Of a DNA stretch of 64,000 nt, positions 10,876 through 21,221 are shown piece after piece. This DNA comes from Nitrosomonadaceae bacterium. Its GTDB lineage: Bacteria > Pseudomonadota > Gammaproteobacteria > Burkholderiales > Nitrosomonadaceae. Under the pieces are notes generated by a model. It worked only from the letters and a program-made list of their open reading frames with translations, ran no database searches and was not told where the DNA came from. Made by a program: the position numbers and the translations under genes. Each line of letters opens with the position of its first letter. Position 1 is the first letter of the stretch. The DNA lies in the NCBI GenBank assembly GCA_002721545.1, contig PBKR01000031.1:23032-87031 (forward strand). The letters run 5' to 3'.

Positions 10876-11725
10876 CTTGATAATGTACCTTAAGACTTAA
10901 ATTCCGAAAACTTGGAAATAATAATTTGTCCTTTGGCAAAGGTAGCGGCCTAGCTTGAATAATTGCACGCTCTACTGCTTCATCAAAAGTCAAGAATCCG
11001 CTACTATTTCTTAATTTAATCTCCAAAATTTCCCCGCCTGGCAGCAATGTAACATCGAATTCAGCAACAGGATCATTTGGTAGTTCCGGCGGCATCACAA
11101 TTTTACTTTTTATCTTTGCCAGAATCTTTGCCTTAAATTCATCTATCAAATTTTGCCTAGCTGCAGCTTTTGCATAAGCTAATTTTTGAAGCCTTCTTCT
11201 TTCTTCTTCTTCCCGTAACTCTTTCTGGAACCTTTCAGTTTCAGCTGCCACCCTAGCTTTTTGCTCTTTCTCTTTTCTCTCCCTTTCTTTCTTCTCCTTA
11301 GCTAGCCTTTCTTTCTTCTCTCTCTCTTTCTTCTCCTTAGCTAACCTTTTTTTCTTCTCCCTTTCTTTCTTCTCCTTAGCTAGCCTTTTTTCTTTTTTAA
11401 GCTCTATATCCGGCTTTGGAGAAAGTTGCTTTGCTTTCTTTGGCTGTACAGGCTCAATTCTTTTTGGTGGTAATAGCTCAGCTTTCTTTGTCGGTAACGA
11501 TTCAACCTTTTTTAATGGCAGTGGCTTTGGTGGTAATGCCTTAACTTTCTTAATTGGTTCTTGTTCAGGCTGAGGTAAATCACTCCACAAATCCACCACT
11601 ACCCCTGCTGGCGTATCAGTTTTCCAACTTAGCCCAAAAGTCATAAAAATAAAAAATACCACATGAACCAATAAAGCCAGTAGCCCTGCCTTAAATAATT
11701 TTTGGCTACGATTAGTAGATTTCAT
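10868..11725 (-). CDS. tolA: Cell envelope integrity protein TolA
   Basis: N-terminal TM, Pro/Lys-rich then KEKKEREKK helical repeats, TonB-like C-terminus (FDEAVERAIIQARPLPLP). Confidence 0.92.
   Translation of the reverse strand: MKSTNRSQKLFKAGLLALLVHVVFFIFMTFGLSWKTDTPAGVVVDLWSDLPQPEQEPIKKVKALPPKPLPLKKVESLPTKKAELLPPKRIEPVQPKKAKQLSPKPDIELKKEKRLAKEKKEREKKKRLAKEKKEREKKERLAKEKKERERKEKEQKARVAAETERFQKELREEEERRRLQKLAYAKAAARQNLIDEFKAKILAKIKSKIVMPPELPNDPVAEFDVTLLPGGEILEIKLRNSSGFLTFDEAVERAIIQARPLPLPKDKLLFPSFRNLSLKVHYQDD
11270..11392 (-). repeat. 39-bp tandem repeats (3 copies) inside tolA
   Basis: CTCCTTAGCTA-containing unit recurs at 39-bp spacing; encodes (K/E)RLAKEKKERE(K/R)K. Confidence 0.8.
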
Positions 11726-11750
11726 ACCTCTCTTCGAGTATTCATATTAA

Positions 11751-12167
11751 TCATTTTTTCTTAGCCAGCAGCCCCACTTTCGTAACTTTCTGTTTTTGAA
11801 GAATATCCATCATTTTTATTACTTCTTCATACCGTACATTTTTATCGGCAGCAATTACTACTGGCTGATCTTTATTCTTTTGTTGTTTTTGTTTAATTAA
11901 AGCTATCAATTCAGCACGATTTACTTTTTGCTCTGTAGTTGTCAGCGCAAGATCACGTATGGCCAAACTTTTATCAACCTTAATAATCACTTCTAATGGT
12001 GCAACCGCAGGCTTAATAGATTTACCAATCTGAGGTAACTCAATCTGACCAGAATTCACTAGCGGTGCCGTAATCATAAATATAATTAACAACACCAGCA
12101 TTACATCAATATAAGGCACGACGTTAATTTCGTTCATTAAGCGTCGCTTTGTTCGGCGCATGCTCAT
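11751..12167 (-). CDS. tolR: Biopolymer transporter TolR/ExbD
   Basis: INVVPYIDVMLVLLIIFMITAP. Confidence 0.95.
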   Translation of the reverse strand: MSMRRTKRRLMNEINVVPYIDVMLVLLIIFMITAPLVNSGQIELPQIGKSIKPAVAPLEVIIKVDKSLAIRDLALTTTEQKVNRAELIALIKQKQQKNKDQPVVIAADKNVRYEEVIKMMDILQKQKVTKVGLLAKKK

Positions 12168-12191
12168 AAAATTATTCCAATTGGTTTATTG

Positions 12192-12878
12192 TTATCCACT
12201 AGCCTGACGCTGCAATACATTTGACAATTCTTCCATAAAACTTTCAAAACGTGTTGCTAGCTGATCAATATCCCTGGCATAGCGGTTATAAGCAATAACT
12301 GCGGGAATTGCAGCAAACAATCCCATAGCAGTTGCAATTAATGCCTCAGCAATGCCTGGTGCAACATGAGCAATAGTTGCTTGCGTTACATTTGATAGGC
12401 TACGAAAAGAATTCATAATCCCCCACACGGTTCCAAATAAACCAATATATGGACTTACTGAACCCACTGTGGCAAGAAAAGATAACTGTGATTCAAGCCT
12501 ATCCATCTCACGCTGATACGTCGCCCTCATAGCACGACGTGTACCATCCATTACAACGCCTACATCTATCCCCGGCTGACGATCATGTTTTATAAACTCT
12601 CGAAATCCCGCTTCAAAAATTCTCTCCATTCCACCTGTTGTATATCGCGCACTTAACACACTCTGATATAGATCATTGAGGTCAGCACCTTTCCAAAATA
12701 TCTCTTCAAATTCATCACTTTGTTTTGTTTCTTCTCTAATAGTATAAAGTTTCCTAAAAATGAACAACCAGGACAAAAAGGAGGCAATTAGCAGCATTCC
12801 CATTACAAGCTGTACGGGTATGCTAGCAGAGCCAATAAGAGAAAATATAGACATGTCTTGAGTAACGGTTACATTCAT
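12192..12878 (-). CDS. tolQ: Protein TolQ
   Basis: MotA/TolQ/ExbB family: SPYIGLFGTVWGIMNSF ... PGIAEALIATAMGLFAAIPAVIAYN. Confidence 0.95.
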   Translation of the reverse strand: MNVTVTQDMSIFSLIGSASIPVQLVMGMLLIASFLSWLFIFRKLYTIREETKQSDEFEEIFWKGADLNDLYQSVLSARYTTGGMERIFEAGFREFIKHDRQPGIDVGVVMDGTRRAMRATYQREMDRLESQLSFLATVGSVSPYIGLFGTVWGIMNSFRSLSNVTQATIAHVAPGIAEALIATAMGLFAAIPAVIAYNRYARDIDQLATRFESFMEELSNVLQRQASG

Positions 12879-12880
12879 AA

Positions 12881-13312
12881 TTAATTTCCAAATTTATGTC
12901 GCAATGAAATAGGCAAACTTGCCAATTTAAGTGTATCAGCACCTACACATACCACCTGTATAGTTGCGCTGGCTAGTGTAATTTGTCCACGAAGAACATG
13001 CTGCAAGATTGTAATACGAGCCTTACCAAGCTCAGTATTCTGCACTGTTACATGCAACAGATCATCTAGTATCGCAGGCTTAAAATATTCAATATTCAAT
13101 GAACGTATCATGAAGATCACCCTATGAATTTGAGCTAAAGATTTTATATCCAAATCTAATCCGCGCATCCATTCATAACGAGCACGCTCCATAAAATTTA
13201 AATAGGTTGAATGATAAACCACGCCTCCCGCATCCGTATCCTGATAATAAACTCGTGTTGGGAGAATAAAAATCGGCTTAGTTTTTAATTTAGTTTTAAT
13301 ATTTTTCTCCAT
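12881..13312 (-). CDS. ybgC: Tol-Pal associated acyl-CoA thioesterase YbgC
   Basis: RVYYQDTDAGGVVYHSTYLNFMERAR hotdog 4HBT motif. Confidence 0.93.
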   Translation of the reverse strand: MEKNIKTKLKTKPIFILPTRVYYQDTDAGGVVYHSTYLNFMERARYEWMRGLDLDIKSLAQIHRVIFMIRSLNIEYFKPAILDDLLHVTVQNTELGKARITILQHVLRGQITLASATIQVVCVGADTLKLASLPISLRHKFGN

Positions 13313-13326
13313 TTTTTAGCCTTTTA

Positions 13327-14367
13327 TCATTCTTCTTCCCATAACTCATTATTCAAGCCATCTCCTAATACCGCCCCAAAGTGTTTATATGCAAGACTTG
13401 TGGCCATACGCCCTCGTGGCGTACGCTTCAGAAAACCCTGTTGTATTAGATATGGCTCTAGCACATCCTCAATAGTATCTCGCTCTTCACTAATAGCCGC
13501 AGCTAAATTATCAATTCCAACAGGGCCACCATCAAATTTTTCTATTACTGACAAAAGTAATTTTCTATCCATTATATCGAGACCAATACTATCAACATCT
13601 AGCATCGTCAACGCCGCATTTGCCACAGCTTGGCTGATATGCCCTTCTGCCTTAACTTCTGCAAAATCCCTTACTCTACGTAAAAGCCTATTAACAATTC
13701 GTGGTGTACCACGTGAACGAAAAGCAATCTCTGCTGCGCCATCATTAGAAATCTCTACACTTAATACCCGAGCTGAACGCGTTACAATTTTGGCAAGCTC
13801 ATCAGAAGAATAGAATTCTAATCGTGAGACAATACCAAAGCGATCACGTAGTGGATTAGTTAACATACCCGCTCGGGTCGTAGCCCCTACCAAAGTAAAG
13901 GGTGGCAAATCAAGTTTAACAGAACGGGCAGCAGGACCTTCACCAATCATAATATCTAGCTGATAATCTTCGAGTGCAGGATATAGGATCTCTTCAACCA
14001 CCGGAGAAAGACGATGAATTTCATCAATAAACAATACATCGTTTGGCTCTAAATTAGTAAGCAGAGCTGCAAGATCACCAGGACGCTCCAACACAGGACC
14101 AGAAGTATGGCGCAAACTCACACCCATCTCTCTTGCAATTATATGAGCAAGTGTGGTCTTGCCTAAGCCTGGAGGACCATACAATAGCACATGGTCTAAA
14201 GCCTCCTTTCTACTCCTTGCTGCCTCAATAAATATTTGTAATTGCCCACGTACTTTTTCCTGACCAATATATTCATCCAGACATTTTGGGCGCAAAGCCA
14301 ACTCTAAAACCTCCTCTTGAGAGGAAACAGGGTCAGCATTTATTAATCGCTCAGTTTCAATCATCAA
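13327..14367 (-). CDS. ruvB: Holliday junction helicase RuvB
   Basis: [18 protein letters not shown] Walker [27 protein letters not shown]. Confidence 0.97.
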   Translation of the reverse strand: MMIETERLINADPVSSQEEVLELALRPKCLDEYIGQEKVRGQLQIFIEAARSRKEALDHVLLYGPPGLGKTTLAHIIAREMGVSLRHTSGPVLERPGDLAALLTNLEPNDVLFIDEIHRLSPVVEEILYPALEDYQLDIMIGEGPAARSVKLDLPPFTLVGATTRAGMLTNPLRDRFGIVSRLEFYSSDELAKIVTRSARVLSVEISNDGAAEIAFRSRGTPRIVNRLLRRVRDFAEVKAEGHISQAVANAALTMLDVDSIGLDIMDRKLLLSVIEKFDGGPVGIDNLAAAISEERDTIEDVLEPYLIQQGFLKRTPRGRMATSLAYKHFGAVLGDGLNNELWEEE

Positions 14368-14390
14368 ACTGTACAGGCTGAATACTCATG

Positions 14391-14975
14391 TTATTTTTCC
14401 TTTGACAGAAGCTTAAGTGCCTGTCGTATCCCCTCGGATACAGTCACATCAACAGATAATTGTTTAGTTACCCAACTAGCCTCACGCTCATTATAGCCCA
14501 ATGATAACAAAGCATTGAGCACATCATTATTTACTTTTGAAGAAGATATTTGGTTATTCACACTAATCATGTCAGAGTTAAGTTTGTCACGAAGCTCTAA
14601 CAGTAGGCGCTCAGCAGTTTTTTTACCAATGCCTGGGATTTTAATAATTTGCTTACTATCCTGATCTACAACCGCCTGATATAAATCAGTAACACTTAGA
14701 CCCGATAAAACTGCTAATGCTGTTCTCGCTCCCACTCCAGAAATTTTAACAAGTTGACGAAAAGCCTGTCGCTCGGTTTCAGTTACAAAGCCATACAATA
14801 AATGCGCATCCTCCCGCACTACAAGATAAGTATGAAGAGTAACCTTCTCATCGTTACCCGGCAGGGTATAGAATGTACTCATTGGAACATTGACCTCATA
14901 CCCTACTCCCTGAACGTCAAGAAGAACCAATGGTGGTTTCTTTTCTATTAAAACCCCCGTTAATCTTCCAATCAT
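14391..14975 (-). CDS. ruvA: Holliday junction branch migration protein RuvA
   Basis: [15 protein letters not shown], HhH motifs [16 protein letters not shown] and [20 protein letters not shown]. Confidence 0.96.
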   Translation of the reverse strand: MIGRLTGVLIEKKPPLVLLDVQGVGYEVNVPMSTFYTLPGNDEKVTLHTYLVVREDAHLLYGFVTETERQAFRQLVKISGVGARTALAVLSGLSVTDLYQAVVDQDSKQIIKIPGIGKKTAERLLLELRDKLNSDMISVNNQISSSKVNNDVLNALLSLGYNEREASWVTKQLSVDVTVSEGIRQALKLLSKEK

Positions 14976-15490
14976 GTCAGCCTTCCATGTTTCATGCTAT
15001 ACCCTTCTGTTGATGTCTGGCCTAAGCCCAAGCCACCATGAGCATGGCAAATAGCGCAAGCAAGGGCATCTGCTGCATCTGCTCCAGGCGTTACAGAAAG
15101 GCGCAATAAACGCCTCACCATTTCTTGAACCTGCTCTTTCTTTGCATGACCGTTACCGACAACGGCCTGCTTAATTTGCAGTGCAGTATATTCAGCCACA
15201 AAAAGATCATTTAATACAGCCGCACAAATTGCAGCACCTCTTGCCTGCCCAAGCATCAGCGTTGATTTTGGATTAACGTTAACGAACACCTGCTCCACTG
15301 CAACTTGATCGGGATGATGTTGCATAATTACTTCATTGAGGTTATCCATGATTGATTTTAGACGTAATGGCAATGAAACATCTAATGTCTTAATGCGACC
15401 ACTACTGACATAAGTTAATTTATTGCCAGTTTTATCGATAACCCCAAATCCAGTTATACGTAAGCCTGGGTCAATACCTAAAATGTGAAT
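14972..15490 (-). CDS. ruvC: Crossover junction endodeoxyribonuclease RuvC (apparent ATT start)
   Basis: The track ORF begins at a TTG at 15373, but the same frame continues upstream as (I)[45 protein letters not shown], the conserved RuvC N-terminus, to an in-frame TGA at 15496..15494; the only plausible initiator is ATT at 15490..15488, preceded by AGGTGA. Confidence 0.85.
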   Translation of the reverse strand: MHILGIDPGLRITGFGVIDKTGNKLTYVSSGRIKTLDVSLPLRLKSIMDNLNEVIMQHHPDQVAVEQVFVNVNPKSTLMLGQARGAAICAAVLNDLFVAEYTALQIKQAVVGNGHAKKEQVQEMVRRLLRLSVTPGADAADALACAICHAHGGLGLGQTSTEGYSMKHGRLT

Positions 15491-15512
15491 ATTTCACCTA
15501 TCAGTTAATAAA

Positions 15513-16238
15513 TTAACTATCAATTACTGCTGAAGTAAAAACTTCCTGAACATCATCTATACTTTCAAGAGCATCTAGTAATTTTTTCATTTTTACTGCA
15601 TTTTCACCTGTTAAAATAACCTCATTATCCGGCTTCATAGTTACTGCCGATAGCTCAGATTTAAATCCCAATTTAGCTAAAGATTTTTTTATCACTATAA
15701 ATTCATATGGTGGGGTAATGACTTCTAAACTGCCATCATCATGATTAATTACATCCTCAGCACCAGTCTCCAATGCAGCCTCTACTAATTTCTCTTCGTT
15801 GGTATCTGGAGCAAAAAAAAGCTGGCCACAATGTTTAAATAAAAATAAAACCGACCCATCTGCTCCCAATTTTCCACCATATTTAGTAAAAGCGTGCCGT
15901 ACATCTGCAACAGTTCGCACACGGTTATCTGTCATACAGTTAACTACTACAGCTGCACCAGCCATACCATAACCTTCATATCGAATCTCTTCATAATTTA
16001 CACCATCCAGATCACCACTGCCACGCTTAATTGCTCGTTCTATATTATCCTTAGGCATGTTCTGATCATAGGCCCTATCAACCGCTAAACGTAACCTTGG
16101 ATTACTTTCTATTTCACCACCACCCAATCTAGCAGCCACTGTTATTTCTTTAATAGCCCTAGTAAAAATCTTACCACGCTTGGCATCTGTTACTGCCTTT
16201 TTATGTTTAATGTTTGCCCACTTACTATGACCTGCCAT
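15513..16238 (-). CDS. yebC: YebC/PmpR family transcriptional regulator
   Basis: [32 protein letters not shown]. Confidence 0.96.
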   Translation of the reverse strand: MAGHSKWANIKHKKAVTDAKRGKIFTRAIKEITVAARLGGGEIESNPRLRLAVDRAYDQNMPKDNIERAIKRGSGDLDGVNYEEIRYEGYGMAGAAVVVNCMTDNRVRTVADVRHAFTKYGGKLGADGSVLFLFKHCGQLFFAPDTNEEKLVEAALETGAEDVINHDDGSLEVITPPYEFIVIKKSLAKLGFKSELSAVTMKPDNEVILTGENAVKMKKLLDALESIDDVQEVFTSAVIDS

Positions 16239-16334
16239 GGTGTATATAATTTTTATTAAAGTAGGTTAATATTACCATCCTGTTCTCCATGGATAAAGCA
16301 GGAAAGATATTTAAAAATATATGCTTCATTGTAT

Positions 16335-17450
16335 TTACGTAGGCCACTGATAGGGAGCAACATCAAACGGCTGGGAGTTATTCATAACCATATTTGATAA
16401 AATATGAGCGCTACTAGGCGCCATGGTCACTCCATAGCGATGATGGCCACTACTTAAATACAGGTTATCAAAGATAGGGTGGCGACTAATAATTGGTATA
16501 TTTTCGGGTGACCCCGGGCGGAGTCCTGCCCAGTGCCCAACTAAAGTTTTTTCTGATAGCACAGGTATGAATTTGTGCGCCCTTTCTAATAGCTTCTTCC
16601 GCACATCCGCAGTAACACTTTTATCAAACTTCGTATTCTCCATAGAGCTTCCTGCAAGTATATACCCATCTTTTCTTGGTATAAGATAAAAATCACCTTG
16701 CAATACAATTTTATCAAGCAAACCAGTTTTTACTTTAAAAAGTAACATCTGACCCCGCACCGGATAAATATCAATTTTTAAAGCATATTTATCAAGAATT
16801 TCACGGCTCCACGCTCCAGCTGCCACAATATAATTTGCACCCGAGTAGTCTCCTTGATCAGTAATTACTGATTTAACCCGATTTTGGCTCATCCGCCAGC
16901 CTTTAACCTCAGTGTGCTCTATGATAGAGCCACCAGATAATTCTACCGACCTTTTCAATGCCTGTAATAATCTAGGGCTACGCACTTGCGCTACGGAAGG
17001 AAGCCATAATGCTGAATTATCAGTACATCCAACTAATTTTAATTTTGGAAAAATTTCATTTATATATATTTCTTTCATAGGAAAGGCATTGCCGGCACAC
17101 CATTCTTTTGCCCCAACAAACCGAACCTCTTGATCGCCTATGACAGGAAATACCAACATTCCAGAGACTCGATATTCTGGATCGATTCCTGTTTCTTGTT
17201 TAAGAGTTTCGGTCAATTCTGGTAACAATTGATTACTAAATTGAGTTAATTGCGTAACGGAATTTGGATAATCCCAAGGGAGCAACGGCAAAAGTATTCC
17301 CCCTCCTGCCCAAGAAGCCTCTCTTCCACTATAACCACGCTCCAGTATGCTCACCTTTGCACCCAGCCGTAATAACTTATGCGCTACGGTAAGCCCAATT
17401 ATTCCCCCACCTATAATAACAATGTCTGCTGACAAAAAATTATTCCCCAC
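16335..17450 (-). CDS. thiO: Glycine oxidase ThiO / FAD-dependent amino acid oxidase
   Basis: ADIVIIGGGIIGLTVAHKL FAD motif; EASWAGGGILLPLLPWDYP; HWAGLRPGSPENIPIIS. Confidence 0.88.
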   Translation of the reverse strand: MGNNFLSADIVIIGGGIIGLTVAHKLLRLGAKVSILERGYSGREASWAGGGILLPLLPWDYPNSVTQLTQFSNQLLPELTETLKQETGIDPEYRVSGMLVFPVIGDQEVRFVGAKEWCAGNAFPMKEIYINEIFPKLKLVGCTDNSALWLPSVAQVRSPRLLQALKRSVELSGGSIIEHTEVKGWRMSQNRVKSVITDQGDYSGANYIVAAGAWSREILDKYALKIDIYPVRGQMLLFKVKTGLLDKIVLQGDFYLIPRKDGYILAGSSMENTKFDKSVTADVRKKLLERAHKFIPVLSEKTLVGHWAGLRPGSPENIPIISRHPIFDNLYLSSGHHRYGVTMAPSSAHILSNMVMNNSQPFDVAPYQWPT

Positions 17451-17699
17451 TTAAAACATCTTGTATTTTAGACAAATACTAGAAACATATTAACCACTAT
17501 TAAGCCCTAACGACTTAATAGTAATAAAACTACTCAACGAAACTATTAAAATTATAAAGCTAGAGGTACCAGCACCAACGGCTCCATAGCCGGTAATATT
17601 ATTCTAATAATAAAATAATAAATTAGCTTCCTGGCATAAATAGATTAACTACACATTATCCCGAGTAAAATTGACTGAAATGATCAGATATAGTTAGAG

Positions 17700-18650
17700 C
17701 TAATTTTTATGCTTAGGTAATGGAAAAACTACATCCTCAACCACACCACTTATTTCCTGTACATTCACTTCGCCCATAGCGTACCTGGCACCAATCTGTT
17801 TAATCCGTGAAATAACCTCTTGCACTATAATTTCAGGAGCAGAGGCCCCAGCAGTGATGCCAATTCGAGTTTTTTTATGCAACCATTTTTCTTTTAATTG
17901 CTCAGCACGATCTATCATGTAAGCATCCTTACCGGCATTGCGTGCCACATCACATAAACGATTAGAATTAGAACTGTTTGGTGACCCAACTATAATTACT
18001 AAATCACATTTCTTAGCTATTGATTTAACTGCGTCTTGACGATTTTGTGTAGCGTAACAAATATCATCTTTTTTCGGTCCAGTAATTTCCGGGAACCGAC
18101 GCTTTAAAGCTGAAATTATTCTACCAGCATCATCTACTGACAAGGTGGTTTGAGTAACATATGCAAGATTAGCAGTGTTTACAACTTGTAATTTATCAAC
18201 ATCTTTTTCTGTTTCTACCAGATACATACGACCACCTACACCTTCAGCCTGACCCATTGTCCCTTCAACTTCTGGATGCCCTTGATGGCCAATCATAATA
18301 ATTTCCTTGCCCTGGGCCCTCATTTTAGCAACTTCAACATGAACTTTCTTAACTAAAGGACATGTTGCGTCAAATACTTTAAAATTCCTAGCTTCCGCTT
18401 CTTGACGTACTTTATGAGAGACCCCATGCGCGCTAAAAATTAAAATACTACCACCTGGTACCTCATCAAGATTTTCAACAAATACAGCTCCTTTTTTCTC
18501 AAGATTTTCTACTACAAAACGATTATGCACCACTTCATGACGAACATAAATTGGTGAGCCATGCATGGTTAAAGCCTGCTCTACAATCTCTATTGCACGA
18601 TCTACTCCTGCACAAAAGCCTCTAGGATTTGCTAGTAATACGTCTATCAC
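17700..18650 (-). CDS. ispH: 4-hydroxy-3-methylbut-2-enyl diphosphate reductase
   Basis: [42 protein letters not shown]. Confidence 0.96.
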   Translation of the reverse strand: MIDVLLANPRGFCAGVDRAIEIVEQALTMHGSPIYVRHEVVHNRFVVENLEKKGAVFVENLDEVPGGSILIFSAHGVSHKVRQEAEARNFKVFDATCPLVKKVHVEVAKMRAQGKEIIMIGHQGHPEVEGTMGQAEGVGGRMYLVETEKDVDKLQVVNTANLAYVTQTTLSVDDAGRIISALKRRFPEITGPKKDDICYATQNRQDAVKSIAKKCDLVIIVGSPNSSNSNRLCDVARNAGKDAYMIDRAEQLKEKWLHKKTRIGITAGASAPEIIVQEVISRIKQIGARYAMGEVNVQEISGVVEDVVFPLPKHKN

Positions 18651-18777
18651 TTGTTAACCCTCCAATTTTAGACATCAATACTAAACTAAAAATCTACCTA
18701 TACTAAGAAATAGCCAGCAAATCTCGTGTCAATTTTAAGCAGATATTTACTCATGTTAACGATTGCTTATCCTCTGA

Positions 18778-19896
18778 TTATTTATCTGAATATTTTTTAA
18801 TTAAAGCTGCGCGCTCCTCATAAGCTTTGCGGGCAATAGAAATATCTTCTAAAAAATGTGGTAGCTCATTAATTTTCAAAGCTTGTGGCCCATCAACAAG
18901 CGCTTTACTTGGCGCAGGATGAAAATCTACCAGAATCATATTTGCCCCTGCAATTACTCCTTGAGCTGTAGCCTGCATAACATCTAATATGCCCTCTGGA
19001 GAACATGTACGTGTACCAACAGAATGCGAAGGATCAATACAAACTGGCATACGTGTTAAACGCTTTACTACAGGCACATGAGCAAAATCTACAAAATTAC
19101 GATGGGGGTCAGCGCCAGTAGTTTTCATTCCTCGTAGACCAAACACCACCTTACTATTTCCCTCTGAGGCCAAATATTCTGCCGCATTCAGTGACTCATC
19201 TAATGTAATTCCAAAACCACGCTTAATAAGTACTGGAAAATCCTGTTGGCGCCCTACAATTTTTAACAACTCAAAATTTTGTGTATTTCTAGTACCAATC
19301 TGAAGCATTACTCCTGTGGGGTTGCCAGCTTGATCTAGTGATTCACGAATTTCATCAACATGAGATTCATGTGTAACCTCCATAGCAATAACTTTAATGC
19401 CATACTTTCCTGCCAAATCAAAAACATAGGGCAAACATGTTTTACCATGTCCCTGAAAAGAATATGGGCTAGTACGAGGCTTATAAGCTCCCATACGTGT
19501 ACAATTTAAATCATGCTCTCTTAATGCCTTCATCATTAATTCAACATGTTCTGGTGTATCAACTGCACACAATCCTGCAAATATATTTAGCGTGTCTTGC
19601 CCAAAACACACTCCATTATAATCAAAGTGAGTAGGGCGGCTATCATTCTTGTGCCTACCAAGCACACGATACTCCTCAGAAATTCGTACCACTCTATCTA
19701 CACATGGGAGGCCTTGCATATCTTCTAAAGATAAAGCTTTGGTATCGCCAATCAGATACACCTCCGTTAATGTTTGTGCAGCGCCATCTTCAGCATGCAC
19801 ACGGGTAGAAATACCTGGAAGTCGAGCAAGATGCTTCATTAATTGTTTGTAATCAGGGTCAGACGCACATGCATTCGGAGTTAAAATAAGGATCAT
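18778..19896 (-). CDS. 3-deoxy-7-phosphoheptulonate synthase
   Basis: FAGLCAVDTPEH, MGAYKPRTSPYSFQGHG, CIDPSHSVGTR, MILVDFHPAPSKALVDGPQAL. Confidence 0.9.
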   Translation of the reverse strand: MILILTPNACASDPDYKQLMKHLARLPGISTRVHAEDGAAQTLTEVYLIGDTKALSLEDMQGLPCVDRVVRISEEYRVLGRHKNDSRPTHFDYNGVCFGQDTLNIFAGLCAVDTPEHVELMMKALREHDLNCTRMGAYKPRTSPYSFQGHGKTCLPYVFDLAGKYGIKVIAMEVTHESHVDEIRESLDQAGNPTGVMLQIGTRNTQNFELLKIVGRQQDFPVLIKRGFGITLDESLNAAEYLASEGNSKVVFGLRGMKTTGADPHRNFVDFAHVPVVKRLTRMPVCIDPSHSVGTRTCSPEGILDVMQATAQGVIAGANMILVDFHPAPSKALVDGPQALKINELPHFLEDISIARKAYEERAALIKKYSDK

Positions 19897-20205
19897 AAAA
19901 TATAATAAAAATTAGTTATAAAGGTATACAGAATAATAAATGCAACAAATTTTGATTTTAACTGAAATAACCGCCACTTGCCATGTAATTGAATATAGAG
20001 TTTAATTACTAATTTTAGTAAAAATTGCTATGGAGAAGATCCTTATCTATTCTCACTCTATACAATCAATAGAATTCTGTCATGCAATAGTAGAATAAAT
20101 AACACTTTTACTAAAAAGATTACCCATTAATAATAGGTCAAAATCAAAAGACATTTATTGCCTATTTACCAAACTTAAGCCTTTATCCCTAAAATAGACA
20201 CGAAA

Positions 20206-21219
20206 TTGGCTACCTCATTATCCAGAAAAAACCCTGCTTATAATCTAGGAATTAAAAATCCCATAGAAAGTCCACCTGCTATTTTTTTGATGGGCCCGAC
20301 AGCAAGCGGTAAAAGTAATATTGCCCTGGAAATTGCCAAAAATCTACCTGTAGAAATTGTTAGTGTAGATTCCGCTCAGGTATACCGACATATGGATATT
20401 GGAACCGCTAAACCAAGTACAACAACAATGGCATCTGTACCCCATCACCTTATCAATTTAATTGAACCAAATGAGCGTTATTCTGCTGCACAATTCAGAA
20501 AAGATGCTTTAATTGCTATGAAAGAAATTACTAGCCGAGGCAAAATTCCGCTGCTAGTTGGTGGCACCATGCTTTATTACCGAGCGTTATTTGAAGGAAT
20601 GTCTGAACTCCCGTCTGCTGACAGATTGGTACGTGAAAAAATTGACAATAGAGCAAAAGATATTGGATGGCCTGCAATCCATAAAGAATTACAACAGATA
20701 GATTCAACAATCGCATCACGTATTCAGCCCACCGATAGTCAACGTATTCAACGTGCTCTGGAAGTATATTATCTGACTAATAAACCCATGTCAGAGCTAC
20801 TAAAATCTAAACAGGCACACTTTCCTTATTGTGTTAATAGTATTGCTCTGATCCCTGATGATCGGATCGTTCTTCATAAACAGATTGCTCTCCGCTTCGA
20901 AAAAATGCTGAAACTAGGCCTAATCGATGAGGTTCGCGTTGTACGAGATACATTCTGTCTTAATACGAATGCTGCCTCAATGAGATGTGTAGGCTATCGT
21001 CAGGCATGTATGTATCTAGACAACAAGATCAACTGGGCTGAAATGTATGAAATGAGCCTTGCTGCAACGCGTCAGTTAGCAAAAAGGCAGCTAACCTGGC
21101 TTCGAACAATGCAGAAAATTAAAGAATTTAATTGCTTTACAGAAAATTTACCGAGACTAGTTTTAGATTTTTTAAAACAAACTGACTTAAACGTGAATAG
21201 AATAAGCAAAACCAAATAA
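20206..21219 (+). CDS. miaA: tRNA dimethylallyltransferase MiaA
   Basis: IFLMGPTASGKSNIALEIA, VSVDSAQVYRHMDIGTAKPS; TTG start in track. Confidence 0.95.
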   Translation: MATSLSRKNPAYNLGIKNPIESPPAIFLMGPTASGKSNIALEIAKNLPVEIVSVDSAQVYRHMDIGTAKPSTTTMASVPHHLINLIEPNERYSAAQFRKDALIAMKEITSRGKIPLLVGGTMLYYRALFEGMSELPSADRLVREKIDNRAKDIGWPAIHKELQQIDSTIASRIQPTDSQRIQRALEVYYLTNKPMSELLKSKQAHFPYCVNSIALIPDDRIVLHKQIALRFEKMLKLGLIDEVRVVRDTFCLNTNAASMRCVGYRQACMYLDNKINWAEMYEMSLAATRQLAKRQLTWLRTMQKIKEFNCFTENLPRLVLDFLKQTDLNVNRISKTK

Positions 21220-21221
21220 AT

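Noticed and set aside
13400-13813. 137-aa plus-strand ORF opposite ruvB
   Set aside because: Antisense shadow of ruvB; low-complexity Ser/Ile-rich translation.
17480-17690. Possible hydrophobic small ORF on the minus strand between thiO and ispH (NNITGYGAVGAGTSSFIILIVSLSSF...)
   Set aside because: No start codon after the preceding in-frame stop; not enough support to call a gene.
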